In this document: piece by piece, positions 44,961-57,065 of the stretch | How the letters are laid out: the number at the start of each line of letters is the position of its first letter | Position numbering within the stretch: the stretch's first letter is position 1 | Origin: Platynereis dumerilii | Taxonomy: Eukaryota; Annelida; Polychaeta; Phyllodocida; Nereididae | Direction of reading: 5' to 3' | NCBI GenBank assembly: GCA_026936325.1 | Contig: JAPTHN010000010.1 | Coordinates: 51,767,283-51,831,282, forward strand | DNA length: 64,000 bases | Notes under the pieces: generated by a model | The model's database searches: none | What the model was told of the DNA's origin: nothing | The model's input: the letters and a program-made list of their open reading frames with translations, nothing else | Position numbers and translations under genes: made by a program

Positions 44961-46122
44961 TTTCATTTCATATAGGACAAATTTCCATTGGGTACATGGA
45001 CTATTACGAATCAATCATTGGAGATCAGCACCCGGATCTCAATACTACTGGGTCTTTGTGTAAAGGATATTTACATTGAATATGCTTCCCTGCACAAAAA
45101 TGTCACAAAATCAGTTTTTTACAAACTGTGGAAAGAAAAATGTCATAATTTATGCGTCCATCCAGAAGGATGCATCACAAGTGGCGATGTGCAAAGTAGG
45201 CGTTATGGCTGAAGAACTCTCCAACAAAACTTGGCACCAGAAGAAAGAATTTTCGAAAGATCATGATGAACACTTGAGTACAACTGAAAAGCTGGGGCAG
45301 TTAGTGATTCAGCAATTTCTCAAGCATTATCATGGAAGCAATGGATCAAAGTAAGACAAACTTGGCCCACCTCAGACGTTAGGTTTTCCAAAGGATTGTA
45401 ACAATACTAAAACTGCACATTGTTGGGGGTGAAGTTCAGGGAAAGAAGGTTTTTTTTTAATGGATTTCCTGCAACCTGGGACAGAGCAGGTCAGGGCCAC
45501 TTGCATTGACTGAACTCGATCACCACAGAAAACAATTTATTTGAGCATTTTGTGACGTCATTGCTACAATCGTATGAATTCATAATCACATTCCTGAGCA
45601 CAGAAATGGACATGGATGTAATGACAGCGTTTTGATAACAAAATATCTTTCAAGACTGATTCTAGGAGCAGTGAGGAGTTGAGGCAGGTCACAAGAATTT
45701 ATTTATGAAGTTGACCCATTACTTTGAAGGCTTCTGGAGTTTGGTTGCCAGATCCAGCATGAAAAAACCTCATAATTCAAACTTGACTCTCAATGGCCTA
45801 CTGGGCATCAGAACAGATATCTCACAAAATCAGAAGTTAACACCCACAATCTGCATCCAGCTTTACAAATGTGGGCATGAAAATAAATGGCCAGACAGGC
45901 AGACACATGAGGTTATTGATCAGAAATCTTCATAAATATTCATTCAACTGAGGAAAAAAGACACCGATACCTGAATTGCTCACCTGAATAAGTGATACCA
46001 CAATGGTCATGGTTGTCAATCTGAAACTTGTTGCAAAATTTTACCGTTTGTCTATGACATTAAAAGCTGGCTCAGTCCACACCTACGGGGAATTCATAAT
46101 TACAGCTTTCCTCGTGTTTACA

Positions 46123-48507
46123 GTCATGTCAGATGCAGAGTGGCATCCAACACCTGGGGAGTCATCACTTGAACTGTTTCACCTTGAAGACTTGGGCAGA
46201 CAGAGAGTGCCAAATGGCCAACCACTGCTTTTACCATCAAGGATCAGGCCAATCATGCCATGTCAGATGCAGAGTGGCTTCCAACATCTGGGGAGTTAGC
46301 ACTTGAATTCTTTCACCTTGAAGACTTGGGCAGACATAGAGTACAAAATGGCCAACCACTGCTTTTACGATCAACGATCAGGCCAATCCCACCCTGTCAG
46401 ATATAGATTGGCATCCAACATCTGGGTAGTCATAAATTGAATTGTTTCACCTTGAAGACTACGGCAGACAGAGAGTGCCAAATGGCCAACCACACTTTTA
46501 CCACCAAGGATGAGGCCAATCATGTCATGTCAGATGCAGAGTGGCATCCAACATCTGGGGAGTCATCACTTGAACTGTTTCACCTTGAAGACTACGGCAG
46601 ACAGAGAGTACCAAATGGCAAACCACTGCTTTTACCGCCAAGGATCAGGGCAATCATGTCATGTCAGATGCAGAGTGGCATCCAACATCTGGGAAGTCAT
46701 CACTTGAATTGTTTCACCTGGAAGACTTAGGCAGACAGAGAGTTCCAAATGGCCAACCACTGCTTTTGCCACCAAGGATCAGGCCAATCCCGCCATGTCA
46801 GATGCAGAATGGCATCCAGCATCTGGGGAGTCATCACTTGAATTGTTTCACCTTGAAGACTTGGGCCGACATAGAGTGCCAAATTGCCAACCACTGCTTC
46901 TACCACCAAGGATCAGGCCAATCCCGCCATGTCAGATGCAGAGTGGCTTCCAACATCTAGGGTGTTAGCACTTGAATTGTTTCACCTTGAAGACTTAGGC
47001 AGAGAGTGCCAAATTGCCAACCACTGCTTTTACCACCAAGGATCAGGCCAATCATGTCATGTCGGATGCAGAGTGGCATCCAACATCTGGGGAGTCATCA
47101 CTTGAATTGTTTCACCTGGAAGACTTAGGCAGAGAGAGAGTTCCAAATGGCCAACCACTGCTTTTGCCACCAAGGATCAGGCCAATCCCGCCATGTCAGA
47201 TGCAGAATGGCATCCAGCATCTGGGGAGTCATCTCTTGAATTGTTTCACCTTGAAGACTTGGGCCGACATAGAGTGCCAAATGGCCAACCACTGCTTCTA
47301 CCACCAAGGATCAGGCCAATCCCGCCATGTCAGATGCAGAGTGGCTTCCAACATCTAGGGTGTTAGCACTTGAATTGTTTCACCTTGAAGACTTAGGCAG
47401 AGAGTGCCAAATTGCCAACCACTGCTTTTACCACCAAGGATCAGGCCAATCATGTCATGTCAGATGCAGAGTGGCTTCCAACATCTGGGGAGTTAGCACT
47501 TAAATTGTTTCACCTTGAAGACTTGGGCAGACAGAGAGTGCCAAATGGCCAACCACACTTTTACCATCAAGGATCAGGCCAATCATGTCATGTCAGATGC
47601 AGAGTGGCATCCAACACCTGGGGAGTCATCACTTGAACTGTTTCACCTTGACGACTTGGGCAGACAGAGGGTGCCAAATGGCCAACCACTGCTTTTACCA
47701 TCAAGGATCAGGCAAAGCATGTCATGTCAGATGCAGAGTGGCTTCCAACACCTGGGGAGTCATCACTTGAATTGTTTCACCTTGAAGACTTGGGCAGACA
47801 GAGAGTGCCAAATGGCCAACCACTGCTTTTACCACCAAGGATCAGGCCAATCATGTCATGTCAGATGCAGAGTGGCATCCAACACCTGGGGAGTCATCAC
47901 TTGAACTGTTTCACCTTGAAGACTTGGGCAGACAGAGAGTGCCAAATGGCCAACCACTGCTTTTACCACCAAGGATCAGGCCAATCATGTCATGTCAGAT
48001 GCAGAGTGGCATCCAACACCTGGGGAGTCATCACTTGAACTGTTTCACCTTGAAGACTTGGGCAGACAGAGAGTGCCAAATGGCCAACCACTGCTTTTAC
48101 CACCAAAGATGAGGCAAAGCATGTCATGTCAGATGCAAAGTGGCATCCAACACCTGGGGAGTCATCACTTGAACTGTTTCACCTTGAAGACTTGGGCAGA
48201 CAGACAGTGCCAAATGGCCAACCACTTCTTTACCATCAAGGATCAGGCAAAGCATTTCATGTCAGATGCAGAGTGGCATCCAACACCTGAGGAGTCATCA
48301 CTTGAACTGTTTCACCTTGAAGACTTTGGCAGACAGAGAGTGCCAAATGGCCAACCACTGCTTTTACCACCAAAGATCAGGCAAAGCATGTCATGTCAGA
48401 TGCAGAGTGGCATCCAACACCTGGGGAGTCATCACTTGAACTGTTTCACCTTGAAGACTACGGCAGACAGAGAGTGCCAAATTTTCAACCACTGCATTTA
48501 CCACCAA
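46123..48507 (+). repeat. 134-bp minisatellite, M7 array (~18 units)
   Basis: The first and last units resemble the M5/M6 type. The middle (about 46,270-47,480) holds diverged units with a higher-order repeat of about 398 bases (three units; compare 46,727-46,960 and 47,125-47,358), showing multi-unit duplication. Confidence 0.93.
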
Positions 48508-49108
48508 ATTCGGAAGGTCAAGACATGGATGCAAAAACAACAGGATTATGGCACATGAACTCTTTATTACAATCAGCAAGTACGCTGCGGACTTTAATAT
48601 AACTCTTTAAGAACTTTAATTCTTTAACAGTATAATGAATTTTAATATGCAACTTTAATGTTTTTTGTTTTCATGAAGCTACTAAGGGAAGGTGATTTTA
48701 GCGCTTAGTGCATACAATTTTTGACTTTGGATTATTTTTAACTTTACGTCTGCATTAACTTATGTTTAATTGGAAATATTCTAGTGTTTTGTTGAAAGGT
48801 TTTTATGTAGCAGAAACATGAACTAGTCAGTGATTGAACGCTAAAATTTTCTTTCCAAAAATATCAATGAGGATGAATGTGGACCTCATTGTTGTTGGCT
48901 TCGTATGAGTCAATGATCAGGGCTGCAAATTTAGGTCACTATAAATAAATTTTTCCTCGAGTGACATAGATTAATGTAGTTTAGTAATTTTTACTTAATG
49001 TTACTGTTTTGTAGAGGAATAATCAACTCTAATTTACAAATATTCTAGGAAATTGCACTGAGAAAAGGAAATATAACATCATAACAAGGATGGTATGATA
49101 ATTAATTG

Positions 49109-49575
49109 GTATGAAAATTAGAATCGTACAAAGAGGAGAGAGATTAAGTGAAGATAATTCTGTCACGTTGAAGTTTGCAGTGAGAAGTGAGTAGAGTAGA
49201 GTATATTTATTTTCCAAATTCACACATGCGTCACAATAATGATTTAAACAGTTAATTTTCCAAATACACAATGCATAGGGAATTGGAGGGGCATACAAGA
49301 GCCAAAAATAGGCTGCAATCGCAGCACCTGACATCATTCAAATTAATAATTTCGTTCAGTATTAAAAAGTAAAAAGAAGGAAACCACAATCCTTGGGCTA
49401 ATTATTAATACAATTAATAGGAAGTGTGCATCGTTTGTAGTGCTTAAGTGAAAGGAAGCTATATCTCAGTTTTCACGGCTGTGAAATTTGATTAAGTAAA
49501 TTTTATGAAAAGTTAAATAATGGATTGTGTCGTTACGGGACTACATTAAAAGTACTTAGCTTTGCAACTTCTGTT
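49109..49575 (-). mobile_element. 467-bp insertion, retroposon-like tail
   Basis: TTAATTG flanks both sides (49,102-49,108 and 49,576-49,582), while M2 and M4 read through (AATTAATTGCAATCCC). Inside at about 49,190, GAGTAGAGTAGAGTATATTTATTTTCC is, on the minus strand, an AATAAATATACTC-type end with a short pentamer tail, as in SINE/LINE 3' ends. There is no conserved frame. Confidence 0.6.
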
Positions 49576-50989
49576 TTAATTGCAATCCCTGGCAATATAT
49601 GTCACTGATGTGCCTTAGCTTTCCGCAAGACGGCTGTAAAAAAATCACTCCCTGCAGAATGCAGCTCTTTGTCAAATTACGCCACTTGAGTCATTAACAC
49701 TCTCAATCAAGGACACAAGTCGGCTATTGAAACTTATAGAACTGTATAAAGAAACAGTATTCTCAGAGAAAAAAGGAGTGAGTGAATGAATGAGTTTGTG
49801 TTTTACGCCCAATCAGCACTGGTATGGCCTATTGAGAGGCAACAGTTAAAAAAGGAAACACAACACTTATTGTGCATTTCATCAGGGGCGTTTGATAATG
49901 TTGAATGTTGGCAAGTAAGTGCATGGTCCAAGCTTCTTGGAATAAGTGTAATTATAGTTATAGACGTTGTGAGTGAATGATGAATAAGATTTTCAAATCC
50001 AATTAACCTGGGTTGAACATTTCATTTCACAGAGGACAAATTTCCATTCGGTACATGGACTATTACGAATCAATCATTGGAGATCAGCATCCGGCTCTCA
50101 CTATTACTGGTTCTTTGTGTAAAGGATATTTACATTGAATATGCTTCCCTGCACAAATATGTTACAAAATCAGTTTTTCACAAACTGTGGAAGGAAAAAT
50201 GTCATAACGTATAGCCTACATGTGTCCATCCAGAAGGAAGCATCATAAGTGGCGATGTGTAAAGTAGGCTTTATGGCCAGAGAACTCACCACCAAAACTT
50301 GGCACCAGAAGAAAGAAATTTTGAAAGATCGTGATGAACACTTAAGGACAACTGAAAAGCTGGGGCAGTTAGTGATTCAGCAATTTCTCAAGCATTATCA
50401 TGGAAGCAATGGATCAAAGTAAGACAAACTTGCCAAACTTCAGCAGTTCAGTTTACTGTAGCGCTGCAATGCTGCTTCAATTACACATTGTTGGAGCTGA
50501 AGTTCATGGAAAGATGGTTCATGTTTGATGGATTTCCCACTATCAGGGATGGATGCAGGTGGGCGGATGCCAGCAGATGAAATTTAAATATTTGTACATG
50601 CTAATTACATCAGCGCAGAGTCACGTTACAGTATATCGATAACCAGATAGACCACCACCAGAATTTTATGGATCCGCCCCTGCCTACAATGACTCTCAAC
50701 TGCCAACTATGGATCTTAACAGAAAACTCACAAAATCAGAAGTTCACACCCACAATATACATGCAGTTTTATAATTGTGTGCTTGAAAATAAGGCCACAC
50801 ACACGATGATATTGATCAAAGATTTCACGAATATCCCTTCAACTGAAGAAAAAAGATGCAAAGACACTCCCTGATTTGCTCACCTGAATAATCGATACAG
50901 CGGTGGTCAATCTGAAAAAACTTGTATCAAAAAGTTACTATTTGTCTATGACATGAAAAACTGGCTCCATCCATACCTACAAGAAATTG

Positions 50990-51578
50990 GAGGTATATAT
51001 TTTTCATTATTTGGCATGTACACGAATTTGTAAAGCTGCAAAAACGAGCATATACACAAATTTTGCGTTCGTGTAAGTGATGATAAATATTGCTATTCAC
51101 GAATTTGTGTATGTGTAATTACGAACATTGCAGCCTGAAACTTGGCTAAAACTAACTCTAAACCTATTTTTAACACTAAACCCTAATTATATGGCACTTC
51201 CACGAATGTTAGTATTGGCAGATACACGAATGAATAATAAAGCACATTTACGAGTGTTAGTTTTTACATGTACACGAGCACCTATGCTCGTTTTTTCATG
51301 TCCACGAATTCGTACATGCTCGTTTTTACACCCTTACGAATTCGTGAATATGTCAAATAATGAAAATATATACATGAATTATATGGTACTTCAACGAATG
51401 TTAGTATTGGCAGATAAACGAATGAATAATAAAGCACATTCACGAGTGTTAGTTTTTACATGTATACGAGCACCTATGCTCGTTTTTTCATGTCCACGAA
51501 TTCGTACATGTTCGTTTTTACACCTCCACGAATTCGTGAACATTATGTCATTGTCAAATAATGAAAAATATATACATG
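50990..51578. mobile_element. 589-bp hairpin-rich TIR element
   Basis: Ends pair over GGTATATATTTTTCATTATTTG. AGAAATTG flanks both sides (50,982-50,989 and 51,579-51,586), an 8-bp duplication. The interior is a direct repeat of about 190 bp (about 51,187-51,362 and 51,376-51,555) full of palindromes: ACGAGCACCTATGCTCGT and CACGAATTCGT. A 198-residue frame spanning the two copies is a by-product. Confidence 0.75.
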
Positions 51579-51614
51579 AGAAATTGACAATCACAGCTTT
51601 CCTCATGTTTACAG

Positions 51615-51778
51615 GATCTACAAGGATCAGGCCAATCATGTCAGCATCCTTCACAAACAATGGTCAACAGATGCAGAGTGGCACATGCATCTGGGGAGTC
51701 ACCACTAGAATTGTTTCACTTTGAAGACTTGAGCATATGGAGAGTGCCAAATGGCCGACCACCGCTTCTACCACCAAA
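51615..51778 (+). repeat. single 134-bp-type unit of M8
   Basis: One unit with about 26 extra bases between CATGTCAG and ATGCAGAGTGG, ending at ACCACCAAATTCGG. It probably shows the state before minisatellite expansion. Confidence 0.75.
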
Positions 51779-51885
51779 TTCGGAAGATTAAGACATGGAT
51801 GCAGTTCAAATTTATGGTGCGTGAATACCGTGACAGGTGGAAAATATTCTGTGATAACATTATGACTGAAATTCACCTGTGATGC

Positions 51886-52330
51886 TAGGGTACGTTGATT
51901 TTGCAAAAATCTTTGAATTTCAATTTTGGACAAATTGGGATTGTGACATTTTCATGTCAAAAGGCCAAATCCAAAATTTCAGGTCTCTAACTCTAATACT
52001 TTTTTGAGGAAATCCATTTGAAATTTCAAGAATTCAGACATTTTTCGCTTTGTGCGCTTATTCGCGGTATTGAATAACTCAGTCAATTTAAGAGATAGGA
52101 CAATACAACTTGTGTAGTTGGACTGGGCTCAATTAGACCTTCATTTTGAATACCAACATCAATGGTCTAGGCCAAATTTAAAGGTTCGGTAAATTCAGAA
52201 TGTGGGAACTCTTAATTTTTTGCTTGACTTGCAAATCAAAGTATGACATTATAGGTGTACATGTAACTCTATTGGCTGTTGAGATATCTGGTATTAATAG
52301 CATTTTTAGGAAAAACACTCAGAACTATAA
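51886..52330. mobile_element. partial relative of the 57,066 hAT-type element
   Basis: Starts TAGGGTACGTTGATTTTGC and contains GCGGTATTGAATAAC and AATACCAACATCAATGG, words also present in the 57,066-58,086 element in the same relative order. No matching right end was found before the LINE. Confidence 0.4.
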
Positions 52331-52446
52331 TATAGTTATATATAAATCATTTATTCATACACAAATATTACAATTTGGTATACAGGTACAAAAATAAAAT
52401 TAAGTAGATAAAAACTTAACTGTGTACAACCACAAATAAAAACAAA

Positions 52447-53312
52447 TCAGTTAGTATACAAAAAGTTAAAAATGGTATTAAGTACATCATTGCTAAAACC
52501 AGGTACTGTTAGACCTCTCAATTCTAAAATCTGACTAGCTAATTGTGTATCACATTCATTAAACTTGGAGTAGAACATTCTCTTTATATCATTAGTATTA
52601 AGCAATATCACAGACTCAGCATCACAATTTAAATTTCTTGAAACTGTCATAATATTGCCTCCTATTACAGAGTTCACCTTTTTAATACTTAAATTAGCTA
52701 AATATCTGACTTTCACATTTTTTGACTCTAACATGGATTGTACAATTTTCACTATTCTCACTTGTATTTGGTCATAGGCACTTAAACTATCTAAAAGAAT
52801 GGGAAGCAGTCTAGTGTGAGTACAATTTGGTAATTTTAAAATTCTTCTAACACATCTATTCCACATTGTCTGAAAATCCTTCACAACTTTGTCTAAAAAA
52901 TTCCAACTCTGACAACCATAGAAATGAGCACATTTTGAGTTAAAAACAGTTTTGATAATCTTATCATCACAATTACCCAATGTAGATATAATATAATTAA
53001 CTCGTTGAACCAAATCATGTTTTTTCTTATTAATTTCAGTGCTCTCTGACATATTGGAATCTAAATAAGTGCCAAGATGCTTGACTGACTCAACCCATTT
53101 AAGCCTAATACCACACAATTCAACAGATGGTTTACATAAATCTTTCTTACTAAAAAGCATACATACAGTTTTATCCGGATTATATCTAACACTATACTCT
53201 GCAGCAAACTCTTGACAAATCGTAAGCATTTCTCGTAAACCTGAGACACTCAGAGATAGCAATGTAAGGTCATCAGCGTAACCCAATGCACCATAAAAAT
53301 GTTTGCCAATCC
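52447..53312 (-). pseudogene. LINE A, 3' part of ORF2 (minus strand)
   Basis: A long minus-strand frame. From about 53,290 down it reads GKHFYGALGYADDLTLLSLSV, then NPDKTVCMLFSKK, with the catalytic Y-A-D-D box, and continues through the thumb-like and C-terminal region (LKWVESVKHLGTYLD) to a stop at 52,447. It belongs with 56,063-56,262, from which it was separated by insertion of LINE B. Residues upstream of IGKHFYG in this frame come from the antisense of LINE B. The copy is 5'-truncated at the RT palm, and clade is not assigned. Confidence 0.9.
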
Positions 53313-53629
53313 AATATATTCTAATTAAAATGACAGAAGACTGGCGCAGATCACTAGATGAGGGAGAAAGTGTAGGTATAATTGCCATTGACCTATCTAA
53401 AGCATTTGACTGCATGTCACATGGCTTACTTGTAGCAAAAGTTGATGCGTATGGATTTAGTTTGCAAGCATGTAACCTATTAAAATCATACTTAACAGAT
53501 AGAATACAGCGAGTAAAAATAGGGGATGTCTTCTCAGACTGGGTCAAGAGTAAAAAGGGCGTCCCTCAAGGATCAATTCTTGGTCCTTTGCTCTTAAACA
53601 TTTTCATTAATGACCTTATGTATCACAAA
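53313..53629 (+). pseudogene. LINE B, RT domain, first part
   Basis: Open frame TEDWRRSLDEGESVGIIAID continuing LSKAFDCMSHGLLVAKVDAYGF and KKGVPQGSILGPLLLNIFIND: the N-terminal half of a CR1/Jockey-group reverse transcriptase. The element is 5'-truncated (no endonuclease). It was inserted head to tail against LINE A and is itself interrupted at 53,630 by a hAT-type element. The frame continues at 54,860. Confidence 0.92.
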
Positions 53630-54851
53630 TAGGGTTTGCTAATTTCCCGGTTTTCCAAGAAACTGGGAAACTGGGAAATGAAGTGCCCAGAACCGGGAGT
53701 CCCGGGAATCCCAGTTTCAGTTTTGGTCATAATCAAACCTTGAAATTCATGGGACATTTTGACAAATTAAATTATTTTTTTTCATCAAAAATTAACAATT
53801 CATGAACAAAGGAAATTCTGGATGGCCAATTGCAAAAATAGGTTGTTAATTGGTATTCATACAGGCCTATGTGTGTGATTCATCACTCCAATAGAAATAT
53901 ATTTTGATTCTTTACAAACTGTTGTATTGTATGTATTTTCCCATAAATCATCTTTAGATACTTTACAAAATATCATCTACTTTAAGACCTTTAAGAAAAT
54001 TAATATGATGCAAGTGAAGTGCTTTATTGAGAAATAAATTATTACATTTGTGTGTTCCAAATGAATATTCTTGAAAGAAGGACTTATAATTAAATATACA
54101 TTTCTGGCCATTAAACAGAAAATTTGCTTAGGCACGACAAAATATAATATTATTAAAATAGAGCAGAACAGAAAATTTCTTGAAATAAGAATTTTTTTTG
54201 CAGAAAAAGATCATGCCATCAGATATTTTGGGCATATTTATAAATCCTTATGACAATTTAATGACTTTTATTATGTTGAAAATTACGAGGCCAGTCCAAA
54301 ACTTTGTCCACAAATGAAGTGACTGTTCATGGAAAACAAAGATCGATTTCCATATAAAATACTCCACTGTTGCCTGACACAATAAGTTATATTTTTTTCA
54401 TCACTCTACATCACTGATAATCTAATTTTTTAAGAAATAAGGAATCGATTTTTCTTGAAATAAAAAAAAATTGCTGAAAAAGATCATGCCATCAGATATT
54501 ATGGCATATTTAGAAATCCTTCTGACAATTTAATGACTTTTTGTGTTGAAAATTACAAGGCCAGCCCAAAATTTTGTCTCCAACAGTTACTGTAGTGACT
54601 GGTCATGGACAATAGAGTTCTATGTCCCAATAAAATGCTCCACTGTTGCCTTATACAATAAATTATAACTTTTTTTGCCACTCTACATTACTAGTAATCA
54701 AATTATTTTAATAAATAAGGAATTTATTTTTTCCATTTCTTCAAAAACGCTGTGTCCGGTCCCGGTTTGTATTTCCCGGTCCTCCCGGTTTCAGTTTTTT
54801 GCCCATTTCCCGGGAATTTCCCGTTCCCGGGAGTCCCGGGAACAAACCCTA
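53630..54851. mobile_element. 1,222-bp non-autonomous hAT-type element
   Basis: Ends TAGGGTTTG and CAAACCCTA, with ATCACAAA at 53,622-53,629 and 54,852-54,859: an exact 8-bp duplication, the hAT hallmark. Subterminal regions are rich in CCCGGGA/GGGAAACTGGG words on both sides. The interior has a ~280-bp imperfect direct repeat (near 54,177 and 54,454, AAAGATCATGCCATCAGATAT). There is no transposase frame. Confidence 0.92.
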
Positions 54852-54859
54852 ATCACAAA

Positions 54860-56064
54860 TTCGACTCTAATGTTTATAACTATTCAGATGACAATACACT
54901 AAGTTACAGTGATAAAGACATAAGAAAAATTGTGGAAAAAATGCAGAATGACTGTGTTATTGCAATGGACTGGTTCGCTAATAACTTCATGAAAGCTAAT
55001 GCTGAGAAATTCCAATTGATGTTCCTAAATAGATTTGGAAATGTTAATGAAACCTTAACTTTAAATGATTGTCATATAGAGTCTACCGATGCTATAAATA
55101 TTCTAGGTATTGAGATTGATAACAAGCTTAACTTTAGTGGTCAAATTGACAACTTATGCAGCAAAACAGGCAAACAAGTTAATGCCTCAAAAAGAATTAA
55201 AAATCTTTTAGACAAACAATGTAAGGGTATAATCTATAACTCCTTCATAAGTAGCAATTTCAATTACTCCCCAATTGTGTGGATGTTTTCAAATAAGTCA
55301 AATCTTGAAAAGCTTAATAAGACAAACAAAAGAGCACTAAGATTTGTTGTTGGTAACGACACAACGCAATATGATGACATGTGCAGACAGGAAAAACAGT
55401 TGAATATAGAGAAAAGATGTATAAAAGCTGTTGCCATCCAAATGTATAAGGTAAAGAAACAATTGTCTCCGATATACATAATGTCTCTCTTCACTGAAAG
55501 AGAACTAAATTATAATGTTAGGGACAACAACCTATTCAACATTCCCACATTTAATACGATAAATTATGGAAAAAGGAGTTTAAGATATTATGGTGCGAAA
55601 CTATGGTCAGTAATTCCGAACCACATCAAAGATAAAGTCTCACTCAAAGATTTCAAATCTGCTGTTACTAACTGGCTTCAGGAAAGCGCTATAGAAACTA
55701 TAAAATTTTTGTAAAATTAGAGAAGTATTGTACCTTCAGCGTGCTGTAACTGCCATTTGTGTGCTATGAAGTGATATATATGTGCATGACTGTGTATTCA
55801 TGTGTTGAGAATTTGTTTTTTGACATTTCTATGTTAGGTGCTAAAATGTAGCTGAACCTATTACACTAAGAGTGTAAGTGCTCTCTCTCAAGATTTTATT
55901 GTTTAATTTTGTTGTTTTTACGTAGTTTATTAATTTTAGTTAAGTCGTACAGAAGCTTAATGCTTGCGTATATAACATGTGATTCATTTGTATGTACATA
56001 TATCGCAGATTGAATACGACATTAAATAAAATTTCTATACTATACTATACTATACTATACTATA
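54860..56064 (+). pseudogene. LINE B, RT domain second part, C-terminus and tail
   Basis: The frame resumes as FDSNVYNYSDDNTLSYSD, with Y-S-D-D in place of the commoner F/Y-A-D-D, then NFMKANAEKFQLMF, GIEIDNKLNF and a C-terminal YGKRSLRYYGAKLWSVIPN block typical of CR1/Jockey-group ORF2. It stops at 55,714. A ~320-bp 3' UTR ends in ATTAAATAAAATTT and a CTATA microsatellite tail (56,035-56,064). Apart from the hAT insertion the frame looks open, so this LINE copy is fairly young. Confidence 0.92.
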
Positions 56065-56262
56065 ACATCCAGCACCAACAATTCATTAATATAAATACAA
56101 AATAGCAGTGGCGATATCACTCCACCTTGTCTTATACCATTAGTAGTATCAAAAGTATTTGATAAGTGGCCTCTCCATCCTACTCTCATACGTTGGTTCA
56201 TATACAGATTTAACAAAGATCTAACTATAATTGGTGGCATGCCTCGATTATCATTGTCAATT
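56065..56262 (-). pseudogene. LINE A, 5' part of the RT fragment
   Basis: Minus-strand frame RGMPPIIVRSLLNLYMNQR, then TNGIRQGGVISPLLFCIYIN, the RT blocks that precede Y-A-D-D. It ends where LINE B begins. The missing bridge to 53,312 is only a few residues, so LINE B landed within the RT palm of LINE A. The 5' truncation is at about 56,262. Confidence 0.9.
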
Positions 56263-56267
56263 CAAAA

Positions 56268-56665
56268 ATTGCCTCAGGTATCCAGAATAGAACCCCAGAT
56301 CTGAAGGACTTATAAAAATATTTAAATTGGTAACAGGTTATCTGATTTGTCAGTGAGTCATTTCAGGATCAGGTTCAGTATTATTATGTGTTGAAAAAGA
56401 AGAAATGGAATCCAAGCCACCCTTCAAACCAAGAAAGAAAGAAGTTCAAATAGAACAAACTACCTGAAAATTGCCTCAGGTATCCAGAATAGAACCCCAG
56501 ATCTGAAGGACTTATAAAAATATTTAAATTGGTAACAGGTTATCTGATTTGTCAGTGAGTCATTTCAGGATCAGGTTCAGTATTATTATGTGTTGAAAAA
56601 GAAGAAATGGAATCCAAGCCACCTTTCAGACCAAGAAAGAAGTTCAAATAGAACAAACTACCTGA
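56268..56665 (+). repeat. two-copy tandem repeat, ~202-bp unit
   Basis: ATTGCCTCAGGTATCCAG and everything through GAACAAACTACCTGA occurs twice, offset by 202 bases, with few differences (one AAGA unit and three substitutions seen). It is a recent local duplication next to the end of LINE A. Confidence 0.93.
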
Positions 56666-57057
56666 TTGGAAATTGCTTTCACATTTCTGTACCGGCGTTT
56701 GGAAGTTGTGCCATAAAACTTCCCTGCCTTGTAACAATTGAGGTGCTATAAAAATATTTTACATGTGTTTTATAATGGAACTTAGAGGTGTTATAGGGAG
56801 GTCTGGATAGTTTATTAGCCAGCTCTTAATGTCATCACTGGTGCATTACAGAATACATCATGACTTTTGGATTGAGAACATCACATTTCAAAAAGAATAT
56901 CAATGCTCAGAGATAGAGAGAGAAAATTATTTAGCTTAAATTGTGTGCAGTGCAATGTATATATCTATCAATTACCCTTTATGCTTGATGCTGGCTGTGA
57001 ACTTGTTTGCACATTGAACTTCTATTTCTGATCGTTGATTTTTTTTAGAATTAAGCT
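56666..57057. other. no gene or repeat recognised
   Basis: AT-rich DNA between the 202-bp duplication and the hAT-type element. No frame with recognisable features. Confidence 0.5.
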
Positions 57058-57065
57058 GTGTATGT

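Larger units (their letters stand above)
44961..49690 (+). repeat. module M7
   Basis: Head-truncated like M6 but with a full AT-rich tail as in M2 and M4. The tail carries a 467-bp insertion at 49,109-49,575. It holds the longest minisatellite of the window. Confidence 0.85.
49691..51800 (+). repeat. module M8 (diverged, single minisatellite unit)
   Basis: The most diverged module. It has all landmarks from the head at AACACTCTCAATCAAGG to the tail GGAAGATTAAGACATGG, but only one 134-bp unit (51,615-51,778). It is interrupted by the element at 50,990-51,578. Confidence 0.8.

Noticed and set aside
40226-48507. Ladder of overlapping 70-188-residue plus-strand frames with repeated Cys/His motifs
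   Set aside because: They are the three-frame translation of a 134-bp repeat (134 is not divisible by three), identical units repeat in every frame, and no start, splice or domain logic fits.
51128-51724. 198-residue frame with an internal repeat
   Set aside because: It spans a tandem duplication inside a non-coding TIR element and runs through its end into module DNA.
52447-53547. Single 366-residue minus-strand protein
   Set aside because: Only the part from about residue 78 on is LINE A. The start of the frame is antisense of LINE B and is joined to it by insertion, not by gene structure.
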